Positions 13,006-25,369 are shown, counted from the first letter of the stretch. The stretch is 64,000 bases of DNA from Hyalella azteca (GCF_000764305.2 NW_025938130.1:62001-126000); one strand, 5' to 3'. Notes: a model not told the origin generated them from the letters alone. Numbers and translations: made by a program.

Positions 13006-14054
13006 GATTGAACCAGGGTTGCCAACTTTTTTCTCGTTGGGAATACCAGATTGCCTAGCTCAAAATACCAGAAATTGTATTTTTCCAAAAAGATATTACT
13101 ACCTTCAAATTTGATGAAACTATCCGTCAGAAACGTTGGTTAGAAAAAAAGAAAGGTAATTTTTGATCGTTTAACAGTGCATATTTCCGGCTTGACGAAT
13201 TTTACGGAATGGGAGACTGGGTCTCTGGTTCCGTTTGGTATTTGCGTGATGCATCGTACAATTTTTTGGAAGCCATGGCAGATTAGATCAGTTGGGAGAA
13301 GGAACCTAAGAAACAGAAAACGGGGCAAAAAAATATTTTTTCGCAGCTTATGTTTGGAATTAAATTCAAGCCTTCCAAATAATTTTCTTCTGACTCATCC
13401 TTGCGACGTTTGCAGTTATTGTTACGTTGCAAGATTAGTTATTCTAAATATTGCTTACGAAAGTCTTTCACGTCTATGTTTCATATGCATTGCAATTTAT
13501 AATAAAATCTACAGAAGGAAGTGGAGCCACGAATCAATTGGATTAGTGCGTATAACTTGAGATAAAATTTCAAAAGAGTAATAAGCAACTCACCATCTGC
13601 TTTCAAAACCACCAAACAGAAACGCAGAAGCTTGCGCCGCAGAGCCTGGTTCGACAACCTTTATCGTCAAAGGCCATTCAATCCCTGATCAGTGAGCAAT
13701 CATGAACCTTCACTCTCGTGCACTTGCTGCACTGAGCACTATTGTTATATGTTAACATTTAGATCGGAGTTATTTCATCAAGCGGTATAATCTCGCGGTT
13801 TAAAAATGGCGGGAAAGCTCTAGTAACGTGGTTCGAAAAAAAATCTATATGATCCGCGCTCACGCTGGGGGAAGTTCAAACATTAGAGGTGGAACTTAAT
13901 GCAGTTATTTTGCAATAAGTCAGAAAATACCTTAAATATACCTGATTTAGGCAATAATATCTGATCAAAAATATCAATACCAGACACCGTTTCAAAATAC
14001 CAGATTTGCGAAATCTGGTATGAAATAATATCAGTTGGCAACGCTGGATTGAAC
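13006..14054. mobile_element. Non-autonomous hAT-type element with 8-bp target duplication
   Basis: The element spans 13014-14046, starting CAGGGTTGCCAAC and ending GTTGGCAACGCTG, nearly perfect inverted ends. It is flanked on both sides by GATTGAAC (13006-13013 and 14047-14054). An 8-bp duplication and CAG-type ends are hallmarks of the hAT superfamily. Subterminal ataccag repeats occur near both ends (about 13046-13072 and 13975-14030). The 127-codon frame at 13177-13560 shows no transposase features, so the element is a deletion derivative or MITE. It is inserted next to or inside the hAT-like end at 12855. Confidence 0.8.
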
Positions 14055-15861
14055 GGGTTACAGATTGAAGTCCAGTATATAACAAAGAGGAGGCTATTGG
14101 AATTGAACTCTATGTATATACGGAATGAACTGGAGATCCCAGTTCTAGGAGTTAATTACCCAGGCAAGTCACGGTAAATTATGCGAAGAATTACCTTAGG
14201 TTAGCGATGAGAGGATTTGAAATGCGGCTGTGGTGCGCAATATAAAGGCATCGGAGCACCGATAAAGGTGGTTCCCATGCACTTACATTCCTCTGGAATG
14301 CATTTAAATGAGGAAAATTCTTAGTTGCCTTAAAGAGTGACTCATAGCCCCAATAGCTAGCTAAAGATAAACCGAGAGTTACTGGCCGGTGACCTTAACA
14401 TCGCAAGTATTCGAGGCGTTTGGCACGGTCTTGGCAATGTTGCTCGTAGGTAGGTAGATATCTTAAAGTAGTTCGAAACCTGCAAGTGGAGATTTATTTC
14501 ATGTGATATTTAAATACGTTTATACAGGAATTTTGATACTTCAGCCAAAAATGAGGGTAACGGACATGCATAAAGAAAAGTAACAAATGCTCCTACATGT
14601 TCGTAGATGCCTCAGTCACACGTGAAACGATCGCTGATCATCATGTTTCCTTGACAGGTTGCCCGCTCACAATAAATTGGCCACCGAAAATCGATTCACC
14701 GGGAACCACAAATGACTCCGTCTGGGACTCTCGGATGTCCGGCGATGAGCCATCGCCGGCATCTGATTTCCACGGAATTCTGATAGCCACAGAGACGTGC
14801 AATGTTCAGCATTAACGATGTGCACCAGAACTATCGCTATGCTAAGATATTTTCCATTAATGATGCAAGACACGCATCGTTGTGCTTAAATGCGCTATCA
14901 TCAATCGATCTACGGCACGCGTTGTTGGGCTTAATAAGAAGACCATTAAACGGTGGACGTAAAGCATTAACCTCAGATACGATACCAACCAATGATGCGC
15001 AGAACAAGTGTTGATCAATTCTCATTTCGATCAATGTTGAACTATTAAAACATTCTATCCAACCTTTTGAAAGAGCAAGATCGAACGTGACACATCTCAT
15101 TTGATTAACTCGTTCGTGATATTTAAAGTCATGCAAAATATTTGATGAGTTAGCGCTGAAGGGTACGGATTCAACGGACTCAACTTCCCAGTTTGTTCTT
15201 TTCATTCACCAATTTGCAATGACTGCAAACTACATATTCGTCATAGCATTGCTATTATAAATTGAAATGCCCAAGTTGGCTTTCTGTGCCTTTTTGTTTC
15301 ATGGTCTCTGTTATGCGACTATTCTTTAGTAAAAACTACCGAGCCTACTTTACAAAACTATCAGGCCCAAATGAGCACACCTTCGGATTTTCTTTATTAT
15401 ACTAGCTGGCATGATTAAGATAGTCTTCTTAATTACACGTACCGACGTACGTAACCGCAAACAGTGTATAGGTCAGTGAATATTCATCTCTGGTATGACT
15501 AACCTGACATAAACCTCAATCTCTACCTCAACCCCACTTGAACAGTTTTTTGCCGTTTGAAGTGAATTTATTCCTGGGTTAGGAGGAATTTTCAAGTTGA
15601 ATTCTAGAAGTTATTTATACTAATTTATATTATAAATGGGTGAACTAACGCTAGTGATATATGACCAGCATTTTTGCCGTTTTTAGAAAAAGTTGAAAAA
15701 GTATTCACATTTGGGGAGAATTTTCAAGTTGAATTCAAAATTTTATTTATACAGGATGGCGCACGGTAATTTGCAGATTTGGGAATGAAATATAAAATTA
15801 TGATCATTATAAAAATTTATTTGATATTTGAATTATACTGAACAGTAATGGAATTTATAAA
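14055..15861. other. Mostly non-coding; one weak exon candidate at 14659-14815
   Basis: After acceptor tttccttgacag (ending 14658) a frame runs to a stop at 14813-14815, coding PPKIDSPGTTNDSVWDSRM and similar acidic text. It matches no family known to me and has no other support. The rest is AT-rich with scattered short inverted words and no recognisable gene. Confidence 0.3.
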
Positions 15862-16143
15862 TTACATGGTTTTAAATAGTGTACCTGGCAAATGTCGACC
15901 TTCGCTATCCACACACTGCTGCATACGTTTTCTGAAGTTTTCATGAACTCCAACAAACATGTCCACTGGTATTCTGCCAATTTCAGCTTCAATATTGTTC
16001 CTTAGGTCTTCCAAGGTGTTGGGGTGGTTGATATACACCTTAAACTTCAGGTAACCCCAAAGTAAAAAATCGCATGGGGCTAAATCTGGTGCGCGTGCTG
16101 GCCAGGTCACATCACCCCTCAAAGAGATAAGCCGTCCAGGAAA
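15862..16143 (-). pseudogene. C-terminal fragment of a mariner-like (DDE) transposase
   Basis: The minus-strand frame from about 16143 to the stop at 15862 encodes the last 95 or so residues of a transposase of the Tc1/mariner-related type common in arthropods. The diagnostic block is WPARAPDLAPCDFLLWGYLK, which holds the third catalytic acidic residue. It is followed by IPVDMFVG..ENFRKRMQQCVD and the terminal LFKTM. All upstream parts (DNA-binding domain, first two catalytic acids) are missing; the frame is closed just upstream and the DNA there is unrelated. It is a dead 5'-truncated copy. Confidence 0.85.
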
Positions 16144-16316
16144 CATTTGCCTCAAACATTATTCAAGTTTTTAAATTTAGGGCACTCCAAATTCCCCGTT
16201 CAAATGATGGTTTTGCCGTATAATTTTCAGATAATTTTCAGAAATTTGTTCCGCGAAACTCGTCATCAGTTGGCCACTCAGTGGCTCCTTGATGTTCTCT
16301 GAAATGTTCTTGATGT

Positions 16317-16713
16317 TCTCTGCTTATATAACAATGAAATTTACCCTATCTCGTCTTATATATCAATGAAATTTACCTTATCTCTGGGTATATATCAACG
16401 CAATTTACCCTATCTATGCTTATATAGTTATATATCACTGAAATGCACCCTATCTCTGATTATATATGAATGAAGCTTACCCTCTCTCTGAATATAGATC
16501 AATGAAATTTACCCTATCTCTGCTTATATATAAATTAAATTTACCCTATCTCTGCTTATATATCATGAAATTTTCTCTATCTCTGATTATTTATCTATGA
16601 AATTTACCGTATCTCTGCTTATATATATCATGAAATTTGCCCTATCTCTGCTTATATACAAATGAAATTTACCATATCTATAATTATATAGCTATGAAAT
16701 TTACCCTATCTCG
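16317..16713. repeat. AT-rich minisatellite, about 32-bp period
   Basis: About twelve imperfect units of the form ctgcttatatatcaatgaa plus atttaccctatct follow each other. The units vary by small indels. Confidence 0.85.
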
Positions 16714-16850
16714 AGGTGTACATAATAATTTAATTATTATTCACATTTCTCGAGTGGTATTTTTGAGGCTCAACTCCTTTTCAAGTGTGAAAAAATTGGA
16801 TGAACCTGCGTTTTTTTGTAATCCACAACTGAACCAATCATCGCTAGACG

Positions 16851-16874
16851 CGCGCAGGCTCCTAAGCCTGCGCG
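16851..16874. other. Perfect GC-rich hairpin, 10-bp stem and 4-nt loop
   Basis: CGCGCAGGCT at 16851-16860 is exactly complementary to AGCCTGCGCG at 16865-16874, with loop CCTA. The GC content stands out against the AT-rich surroundings. A run of eight T follows within a few bases, but this is animal DNA, so a bacterial-type terminator reading does not apply. Confidence 0.7.
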
Positions 16875-19469
16875 CTCCTTTTTTTTCACAAAAAAGGGCG
16901 CGAAAATCAACTGACCGGCGAGATTTCACGTATGCAACTAAATTCCGGTTAGACGTCATACCAGGAGGGAAGAATCAAAATACGCCTGCCTACGTAAAGA
17001 GAGAATTATTCTATTCAGTTAAGGGGCACGTTATTCAGAAACAAATGAACGACACAAGGCAACGAAGTAATTGAACATTTTGTTTTTTTTTTGTGTTTTA
17101 TCGAATCTGCAATTAAAGAGAAATAACGAAACTTTCTTCATAAATTAAAGAAAGTTGTGATAGAGCGTGACTTATTTTGAGTAACGTGACATTCTGATGA
17201 CATGACACCCTCAACGGAAATAGACAATTTATGCACGTGCTCTTAACTTATGAGTCATACGAAATACTTGATGACACGTTCTCACAGAAGCATAATTAAC
17301 CATCATATCTATACACCAACCATCTTGATAAATCACACGTAAGCAAACTTATCAGCAGTTCATAAATTATTGATAAAGTTGAGCTAAATGACCGTAACAA
17401 ACAAAGCAATCACATACGCAAGTTTGCACGCGCGTAAGGCAAACATTTTCTTTAGAGGGCCCATACTCCTACTTGCGTTTAGATATTTCATTCACAATTA
17501 CAACTGGTGAAGATACGAATTAAAGATGCAGGATTATAACAAATAATATTGATGTGAGCAAAGAATTATTGCTAGGTGCGCTTGCTAACGTGCCGTTAGC
17601 AAGCATACCTTGCTTCCACATGCAGGCGGCAGCGTGCCGCGTAGCTTATCTCCTCTGTCTTGCTATGTACGACCGCGCCGACAAGCTTAGAAGTTGAACC
17701 TCATCGAATGTATTATGTTTCCTAATGAAGTTAAATCTCATCGAGTAAGTTAACAGTATCACGAGTTTACTGTGGTAACAGAAATGCTACTATACAATAG
17801 CGTCCGAAATATAAGTAATGCGACAAACTGAAATAGTTGTGATAAATTACGTAAGATGGGGTCAATCTAATACTTTGTGAGAGCACACTTTTCGTTTTTG
17901 GGAGCGATATAATAAAAGTGACTTTAAATTTTGATATAACGAATCAGAGTCGCGGTCATAAGCCAAAATTACTGAATCAAAATATCTGCTTCATGAGCAG
18001 CAAAGATTGATTTTAAAACAGTATGTCACTAGGTCGATGAATCATGAAAGTTATTACCGAAAATGCCATTTTGAAACGGCAGAACCGCTGCTGAACCGAT
18101 TCTTATTAAAATTGAAAAAACTAATTTTGGAACAACCACACTGACATCTATGCCATTAATGTAGCCTCTTTGCAGTTAGGAAGTGAATGAATTCCTCGAG
18201 TTAGGTTATATTTGGTGTTGAATCATTATAGTTATCACAGGAAAACACAAATTCTGAAATGGTTGAAATTTTATCTATTAAATTAATGCAGCCACCGTGC
18301 AGTCTAAAAGCGATTGAAATCCTGGAGTTAACGAGATTTGTTGTAGAATCGTTCAAGTTTTGATCAGAAAACGCATTTAGGAAACGGCTGAACGGAAACC
18401 GCTAAAGTTGAAGTTAAAAAGTTACCAATACTAACTAAGTCTATTTCAAACGGCTGAAGTGACGCTTGTGGAATTCGAGCAAAATTTTTACCATTTTAAA
18501 GTGAATAAATTTCCAGTTCGGAGAGAATTTTTAAGTGGAGTAGCTTCAGAGTTGCTTGAAACGAAACACAAGTGTGGAACTCACCAGCAACTGACGTTGA
18601 AACAATGTGCAATTGCCATTTTCCTCCAATAAAAAAATTAAAATTTGCATTTCGCAAGGATTAACGTTTAATCGACCGAATGAAGGAAAACATTCGGCCG
18701 ATTCCAGGAAGATTTTTTTCTCGTGAAGGGTCGCGTGAAAGCCACTTCACCTGGACGTGTCGGCTGAGGAACACTGCGCCCGACACAGGTGATGTTCCAC
18801 TCGGCTTTCAGTGCCAAGCTCAGGCGGCATTTCTTTAAATATTTTACAGTTTTACCTGTCTTGAGATGACTGTTGTTGACAGAACAATTGTTCTCGGCTT
18901 ACAACCGAGCACAAAAAGTTCAGGGAAATGAAAACACAGAAAGAATTCGTGCAATTCATTGAAAAGCCGACTTTATTATCAAAATGTGTCATAAAATATT
19001 TAATTTCTATACGAATAAGCGTTTTTATTTTCATAAAATCTCTGTACCATGAAAGGTAAGACACACATTGCGACTATGCTGACGTGGTTACAGTTGGCAT
19101 ACAAAGAGAGTTCTTGGCTGAATGCAATTCAAACGTTTTAAACGACATTTTACACAGGTGTATAGTACTTTAAAAATTCAGTCATATTTAAAGTGAATAA
19201 ATGTAATATTCAAAGAAATTTATGAATTTTAATGTATAAGTACGTCAAATAAATCTTGTACCCGAATTTATACCGAGCTGATCTCTCTTTTACTGCTCCA
19301 TAGGAATAATTTTTAAATTTTTTGAAGTGTTATTTTGACCTTGTTATAAAATATTTGGGTAGTGGACCGTACAAAGCAAGTACATGGCACATTTAGATTG
19401 AATTAAATATTCTATCTGGCAACTAAAGAATTATTTTACAAAAGTTAAGGCTATTTCACCATACATAAC
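16875..19469. other. Gene-free stretch
   Basis: No coding exon, RNA gene or clear tandem array was found. From 18000 to 18560 loosely similar phrases (gaaacggctgaac, gtgaatgaattcc) recur, suggesting an old degenerate repeat. Confidence 0.3.
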
Positions 19470-20088
19470 ACACTCCTCGTGCTGCAGAACACACTCCACG
19501 TGCTGCAGAACACACTCCACGTGTTGCAGAACACACCCCACGTGCTGCAGAACACACTTCACGCGCTGCAGAATACACTCCTCGTTCTGCAGAACACACT
19601 CCACGTGCTGCAGAACAAACTCCACGTGCTGCAGAACACACAACACGTGCTGCAGAACAAACTCCACGTGCTGCAGAACAAACTCCACGTGCTGCCCAAC
19701 CCACTCCACGTGCTGCAGAACACACTCCACGTGCTGCAGAACACACTTCACGTGCTGCAGAACACAGCAGAACACACTCCACGTGCTGCAGAACAAACTC
19801 CACGTGCTGCTCAACCCACTTCACGTGTTGCAGAACACACTCCTCGTGCTGCAAAACTTATTTCACGTGCTGCAGAACACACTCCTCGTGCTGCAGAACA
19901 CACAACACGTGCTGCAGAACACACTCCACGTGCTGCAGAACACACAACACGTGCTGCAGAACACACTCCACGTGCTGCAGAACACATTCCACGTGCTGCA
20001 GAACACACTCCACGTGCTGCAGAACACACTCCACGTGCTGCAGAACACACTCCACGTGCTGCAGAACACAACACGTGCTGCAGAACAC
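19470..20088. repeat. 21-bp minisatellite carrying CACGTG and CTGCAG in most units
   Basis: About 29 units with consensus cacactccacgtgctgcaga plus one base. Most units hold two six-base palindromes: CACGTG (an E-box) and CTGCAG. Because 21 is a multiple of three and the unit lacks stops, most frames stay open along the array. The apparent Cys/Val/His-rich proteins on both strands are therefore artefacts. Confidence 0.95.
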
Positions 20089-20258
20089 GCAATCAGAAAA
20101 TATTTACAATTATCGTATCCAGTGACTTTATTTTCGCTTAAAATTCTCGACCAAGAAGTGAAACTTGTTCAGAGCAAAAATTTTTCGTTATTGAATTGAA
20201 TTGGCCCAATCGTGGTTTCCTCCTATCATATATTCCGATTGGACAATTTCGGACCTAT

Positions 20259-20445
20259 GTCATTGAATGAAACTAAATTCATTAACATTTTTCTATCATT
20301 GAGTGAAACTGACCTCATTAAACATTTTTCTATCATTGAGTGAAACTGACCTAATTAACATTTTTCCATCGTTGAGTGAATGACATTTTTGAGTGAATGA
20401 CTCGTTGAGTGAATGACCTTAATGACATTTTTCCATTAGTGAGTT
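20259..20445. repeat. Short tandem repeat, about 46-bp period
   Basis: Four imperfect units of tcattgagtgaaactgacct plus cattaacatttttcta, losing regularity toward the right end. Confidence 0.75.
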
Positions 20446-22957
20446 AAACAGTTCCTATTGAAAATTATCCTTCACTGTATTAAACTTTATTCATTTAAAT
20501 TTTCAATTGAAAAGTTTTAATAATCGATAATACGGTTTTTTATAAATGAACTCTTGGTACTGACGCAGCACAATTTGGTATTTTGTGACCCAGAGAAAAT
20601 TCGTAAACTTACATAGTCATTCAAAGTTGAAGCGTTGCATGACTTTGATTTTTTGCTTTTCGCTTGCTTTAAAATAAATTCGAAACGAATTTGCGGCTTC
20701 TTTTGCAGTTCAAACACAATGTGATCCTATATTTGATTTTATATTAAACTGTTAGCCTTAGAAATAATAACTTTACAATATTATTTAATATTAATTGTAA
20801 CTTATAGATATATAAGGTATCTAACAAAAAACATGATATAACATTACATGATGAATTTATATCTCTGTCCTTACACACATACATTTGTAAATTAACTGGC
20901 CATAACAATTTGTTGTCGAATGCATCAAATGGATTGTCACTGCAATCAAGATTTTATATAATTTCTTGAGTTCAAAGCCCCGTTATTGCATTGCATCGAG
21001 GAATTGAAGAACACCTCACACAGGAAGAGGATTAAGATCAAAACTCCAACACTCATTGTACAACAATGCATCCAAAAAGTATGAATGTGTAAAACTAATT
21101 CTACTTTCCTTATAGCCGACAAACTAACTTTACTAAACTTCGCAGCATCGATCACAGGAAAAAACGTTGAAGTTTAACTCGATTATTTCTCTTAGTTCTA
21201 CTGTTGAGTCACGATGGTTAATTATGGACACTGAGTGTTTAATTAATCATCTTGTAATTAATTAGAAAAGTTGGTTTTGATCACCTGCGCTAACTGAGAA
21301 CACACACTGACAGATAACGCAATCATTTGTGATGAATTTTGATATTCTTGACTTTTCCAATGAACCAGTGAAGAAATTTATCCTACAACGTGACTCAAAA
21401 ATTTACAGCAATCGCAGGAGGTTAATTCATCTTCTAATTTAATTCAACTACTGGGACATAATGCAAGATGGACGCCGGCATCCATCTTGATAACAATAGT
21501 GGCTGCACATTGATCTTATATGAGGTTCCTAGGCTCGTATTGGTCTAGCCTTATATTTTCCTGAATTAGTGGAAATTCACCTTTTCTTCATCGAGATTTT
21601 TGCTTGAAAATTTTAAATTTTCAAGTCAGTCATCTCGGTAGTTAAGTTTGAGCGCTCAAATCAATAATTGTTATCCCTCTCTTCTTTTTATCGTGACTGC
21701 TAAAACACTACTTTGGTACCCGAGGTAGCCTTAACAAATCTATTCATTTATCAAGCGCTCAGAATCAGCATTATTTCGAATATCAAATTATAGGACCGTT
21801 TATCGATTTCATCCCACATGTGCCCTCACAAAGTCAACAAACCGACGTGGGACAGACAGTTTCAGTCCCAAATTCTTCAGAGATTTCTTCAAGCATTCAA
21901 TAGTTCGTCAAGGTTGTAGATGTAGCCACCATTCTGTTGCAGCCTGTTGATGAAAGCAGACGAATTATTTCTTGCTTTTAGAGAAAGCTATTAATCAAAG
22001 TTTGAAAATTCAAAATCTCACATATTTAGTGTTTTTGGACGGAGCTGGATCCTGTTTAATTGATTTGAAGCAGCAAAACCCAAAAATCTAGGAGTTGTTT
22101 GTGAGGTATTGCCGTATTTTACCGTTTTGTTTAACCATAGTACGGGGCACCACCGTGAGCGCTTTGAATCTTAACTAATGGCATTTGATTCCTGTAAAAA
22201 TTAGTGCTAATCATTGTCGACCTTTGCTTTCTGAAAAATCATTTCTAAAAAAAGCATTAATGTAGCCGAGTTTATCTGGGAACAGAAAGTGAGGAACAAA
22301 AACCAACGATTTTTTGCGTCCGAGTATCATCAGGGATAACAGTTTTGAAAGATTAGAATCATGTTCCTGAATAAATGAAGTCGATGAATACACATTTAAA
22401 AAATTTGGAATAAGTTTAATAATAACAGGACAAACCCATTGAAACTAAACGTGCGGTTTTTGCCAAAATAGACATATCTACTTTCATGTTAGAAAGGGGG
22501 TCACCAAGAAACATATTTAGTTTCATATTAGAATCACTTGAAATTTGCCATGGATTTTACTCAAGTCACGCAAACGCATGCGAAAAGGAATAGATTTTAG
22601 AGATTGAAATGAAGTATGAAATTGAAGTTTTTCATATTAAGATATTGAAAATATTCTGAATGTGAGCTGTTCGGTAGCGCCAAGGTTTTACACCTAACCT
22701 TTTACGATATTATTCATGGACCATAGCTGAAATGCATTAATTTTGCATGATCGTTATGTTTCAACTATTGTGCCATATCTCAGATCCTGAGAGACAAATA
22801 TGATTGCTTCTGCCACAGACGTTGAAATTTCACCCTTGTCGAATTGATCAAAGTACAATTTAATTTTTTTTAAAGGCCTCCCACACTCACCATTCCAACA
22901 AAAAAAAAAGGAATTGATTTTATTAATTAAAAACAGGGAATGGTTTCATGTCAATGA
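20446..22957. other. Gene-free stretch downstream (minus sense) of the receptor candidate
   Basis: No exon could be supported on either strand. Open frames at 20946-21155 and 22211-22393 (minus) are short and match nothing I know. More cytoplasmic exons of the receptor could hide here. Confidence 0.3.
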
Positions 22958-23012
22958 TCAGGGCCCCGACCTTAACGCCTCTGATGGTGGCCTACACCGA
23001 CTCCGAGGGTCA
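22958..23012 (-). CDS. Tentative terminal exon of the membrane receptor
   Basis: In a GC-rich patch the minus strand has an acceptor-like gcgtcacagctcag ending at 23013. Joining the phase-2 end of the transmembrane exon to 23012 gives a frame reading HDPRSRCRPPSEALRSGP, then TGA at 22960-22958. This would give a basic cytoplasmic tail of about 34 residues. The polypyrimidine tract is weak, other acceptors exist nearby, and the plus strand of the same patch is also open, so this is a suggestion only. Confidence 0.2.
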
Positions 23013-23243
23013 CTGAGCTGTGACGCGAGCGACACCTACCCGCGTATATGCAGGAGACGCACGTAAGACGTACTGGAGTTTAGGTAGAGCGAAACAATTC
23101 TTTAAAAGCGTAAATGCTTGAAGATAAGCTTTTAATGCTTTAACGTAAATGCTTTAACTTTAATTCGGTACGATTACAACGTTGTAAAATTATGCAGTCT
23201 TACATTTGCAATCATGAAATTCATCAAAGATTAATGCACTCAC

Positions 23244-23352
23244 TGAAGCTCCAGCAAACGGCGTCTGCGCGCTCGTCGATTGCTGTACTGCCGCACCACC
23301 ATCACCACAGTTACGTTGATGATGAGGAACCCCACTACACCACACACCACTC
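23244..23352 (-). CDS. Transmembrane exon of a candidate type I receptor
   Basis: The acceptor gtgtgatgcag ends at 23353 and the donor GTGAGTGCAT starts at 23243. Entered in phase 1, the exon reads VVCGVVGFLIINVTVVVMV, then RQYSNRRARRRRLLEL, and leaves in phase 2. A hydrophobic helix followed at once by a dense Arg stretch is a classic stop-transfer sequence of a single-pass membrane protein. The upstream exon (23775-24065) ends in SLILG in the same phase, so the helix continues across the junction (SLILG plus VVCG...). No start codon lies in this exon. Confidence 0.7.
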
Positions 23353-23774
23353 CTGCATCACACAATCTCAATTTCAGAAATAATCATTTATTCATTATCA
23401 CATGGAAGCAGTAATTTGGAAGCATTAATAAGATGACATGAAGATTTTTATCTCTGCTCAAGGAGTACTTCAGAAATTGAAGACGAACACATTTTGCCGC
23501 GACTCGGATGCCAAAAATATGATTTAGTTTTATATTGTATTACCCTGATATGTACGTTATATGTACCGAAGTACAGCTGAGTAACATTATTCGATCGAAA
23601 TTGACGAAATGAACATATCAATTATCACGTCATGTAGAAATTGAGTTTATCTAAATCTGAAAAATGAAGAAATAATGCATATTTTTTAATTAAACGCAGT
23701 TGAGAAATACAAAAAACTGAACTAATGGACAAAAATAGGAATAAATTAAAAAAGCAAGCTTAATATAAACTCAC

Positions 23775-24065
23775 CCAAGATGAGGCTGGTCCGGGGTGTG
23801 CTGTTGTGGGGATCATGGCGGGGGAAGTTCATGTGCCTCTCGTTCATGAGGACTAAAATCCCCTCGTCTTCCTGATGGGGATGAGACCCTGAACCAGGGG
23901 CTTGCGGACCTTCCCCACCAGGCCTACGGGCTGATAGGGAGGACGAGAGGGGACTAAAAACATGCAGGGGTTCTTGCCGGGGCTCGGGGGGAGACTTTAG
24001 GGTCACCGCCTGCGTTTGATCTTCTCCGGTGGTGTCGAGGCCTCCACTGCTCGCCTGCTCACCGT
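23775..24065 (-). CDS. Pro/Ser/Gly-rich juxtamembrane (stalk) exon of the candidate receptor
   Basis: The exon is bounded by acceptor gtcgtgcctggcag and donor GTGAGTTTA, is 291 nt long (97 codons) and has phase 1 at both ends. The translation begins DGEQASSGGLDTTGEDQ, is low-complexity and rich in Pro, Ser and Gly (SPPEPRQEPLHVFSPLSSS). It contains HNSTPR, a possible N-glycosylation site, and ends TSLILG, which starts the membrane helix completed by the next exon. GC content is far above the flanks. The 5' boundary is less certain because another AG lies a few codons downstream. Confidence 0.6.
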
Positions 24066-25071
24066 CTGCCAGGCACGACGGCAATGTGATGAGTCATGGA
24101 CCTAATTTTATTGTTACCTTCATCGTAATTAATTGCATCAATGATTTTTTCTGGATATTCAAAATGAATGTAAGCGAAGGTTAGTTGGAAGTTGTGTTAT
24201 CATATGCCGAGTAATGAAATTTGTGATATAACAGTAATGACATAATCCTCCATCGAGCGCAAATTATATTAATTTCTACATGGTATTTTTTACTTCACTC
24301 TTCGGTAACAGTAGAGGTGCTAGCAGATCTTCCGCGCACTCTAACCCATGGGAAGTTAGTCGTGATCTCCTAGCTCGACCAACCGCTGTAAACCTATTGT
24401 TGAATAGCTTTGTGGTTTCATCAGTAACGTGCATTTGTGTTGTATGTAAGGAACCTATCATACAAAAACTAATCATGGTGTAAGGGGCCAGATATTGGCC
24501 TCGTTTTGTGTACCAAGTTTCAAGCCGTCGCACTCCTCGAAAGGCGACTGCAATGAAATATGTACTGGCCGAACTGTCTTCGGATGTAGTCTAACTCTAG
24601 TATGGTGCCACTTCATCATTCCCAATAATTGTTGTGCCCATCATTGTTGTATTAACGTTCTTCATCATCTGTACCTTTCAAGTGTTATTGGATTTTGCTT
24701 TTTCAAGTAATTTCTGTAAATCTCTCGAGCAAATATTTGCCTAAACTTCGTCCTTAGTCGTTTCAATCGCCCACAAACCGTAGGGCCCGCTGGCAGAGAC
24801 CTAAAAGTGTTAAGATGTAGTAGTTTCCCGCTACAATGGTCGCCTTCATGATCTCACGGCACAGTGGTGAAGGTGAAAAATTATTCGATAGGTTTTTGCA
24901 TCACAAGCCCACACTTGAACTGACTTGCTTTACTATGCAGGGTGATTCACGGAAAATTTCCTGTTTTGTATCTTGCGCCAAGAAGCCAGATATTGTAGGA
25001 AAAAGAACAAAAATATTTCATATTAAAGGCAAGGTTATGAAGTTTCGTAGCTTGTTTAGTCAGTTGCCACT
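24066..25071. other. Intron of the candidate receptor, no further feature
   Basis: Short open frames at 24276-24533 (minus) and 24836-25071 (plus) were examined and not recognised. GC-balanced words around 24300-24400 may be remnants of a mobile element. Confidence 0.3.
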
Positions 25072-25240
25072 ATGGATTGCACGAGTGAGCAGCGTGCGTT
25101 TGATACCGATGCGTACTTTTCTAATGGGTCTTCCATTATCGCTACTCCACGGGCATTCCTTACTCGGTTCCTTATTCGTACGTCAGGTTGGTTTCCTGAT
25201 CGGAAATCGATTGTTACGTGGGTGAACTCATTTAGGGTAA
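25072..25240 (+). pseudogene. N-terminal fragment of a mariner-like transposase
   Basis: The plus-strand frame starting near ATG 25072 encodes CTSEQRAFDTDAYFSNGSS, IIATPRAFLTRF and PDRKSIVTWVNSFR. This matches the N-terminal helix-turn-helix region typical of arthropod mariner-like transposases that begin S.EQRAF.VEAYF.N and have PDRKSI..WV..F. Similarity ends near 25240; no catalytic domain follows. It appears to be the same broad family as the C-terminal fragment at 15862-16143, but from a different insertion and strand. It lies inside an intron of the minus-strand receptor candidate. Confidence 0.8.
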
Positions 25241-25369
25241 AGACAGAAATGATGCTTAGGGCAATGTTTACAATGATTGTCCAAGGACGCTAACTTATTT
25301 GATGAACAACATAAGCTAAGCTATCGCCACCATACTCGTCAATATGCTTCAGCGAGTTGAACGGAATTT

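Noticed and set aside
13177..13560. 127-codon plus-strand ORF inside the hAT element
   Set aside because: No hAT transposase motifs, and composition resembles random AT-rich frame; the element looks non-autonomous.
19431..20199. Long Cys/Val/His/Leu-rich open frames on both strands
   Set aside because: They arise because the repeat unit is 21 bp, a multiple of three, and lacks stops; most frames stay open together.
24276..24533. 85-codon minus-strand ORF
   Set aside because: The GC-balanced patch is probably an element remnant; no domain, and it lies in an intron of the receptor candidate.
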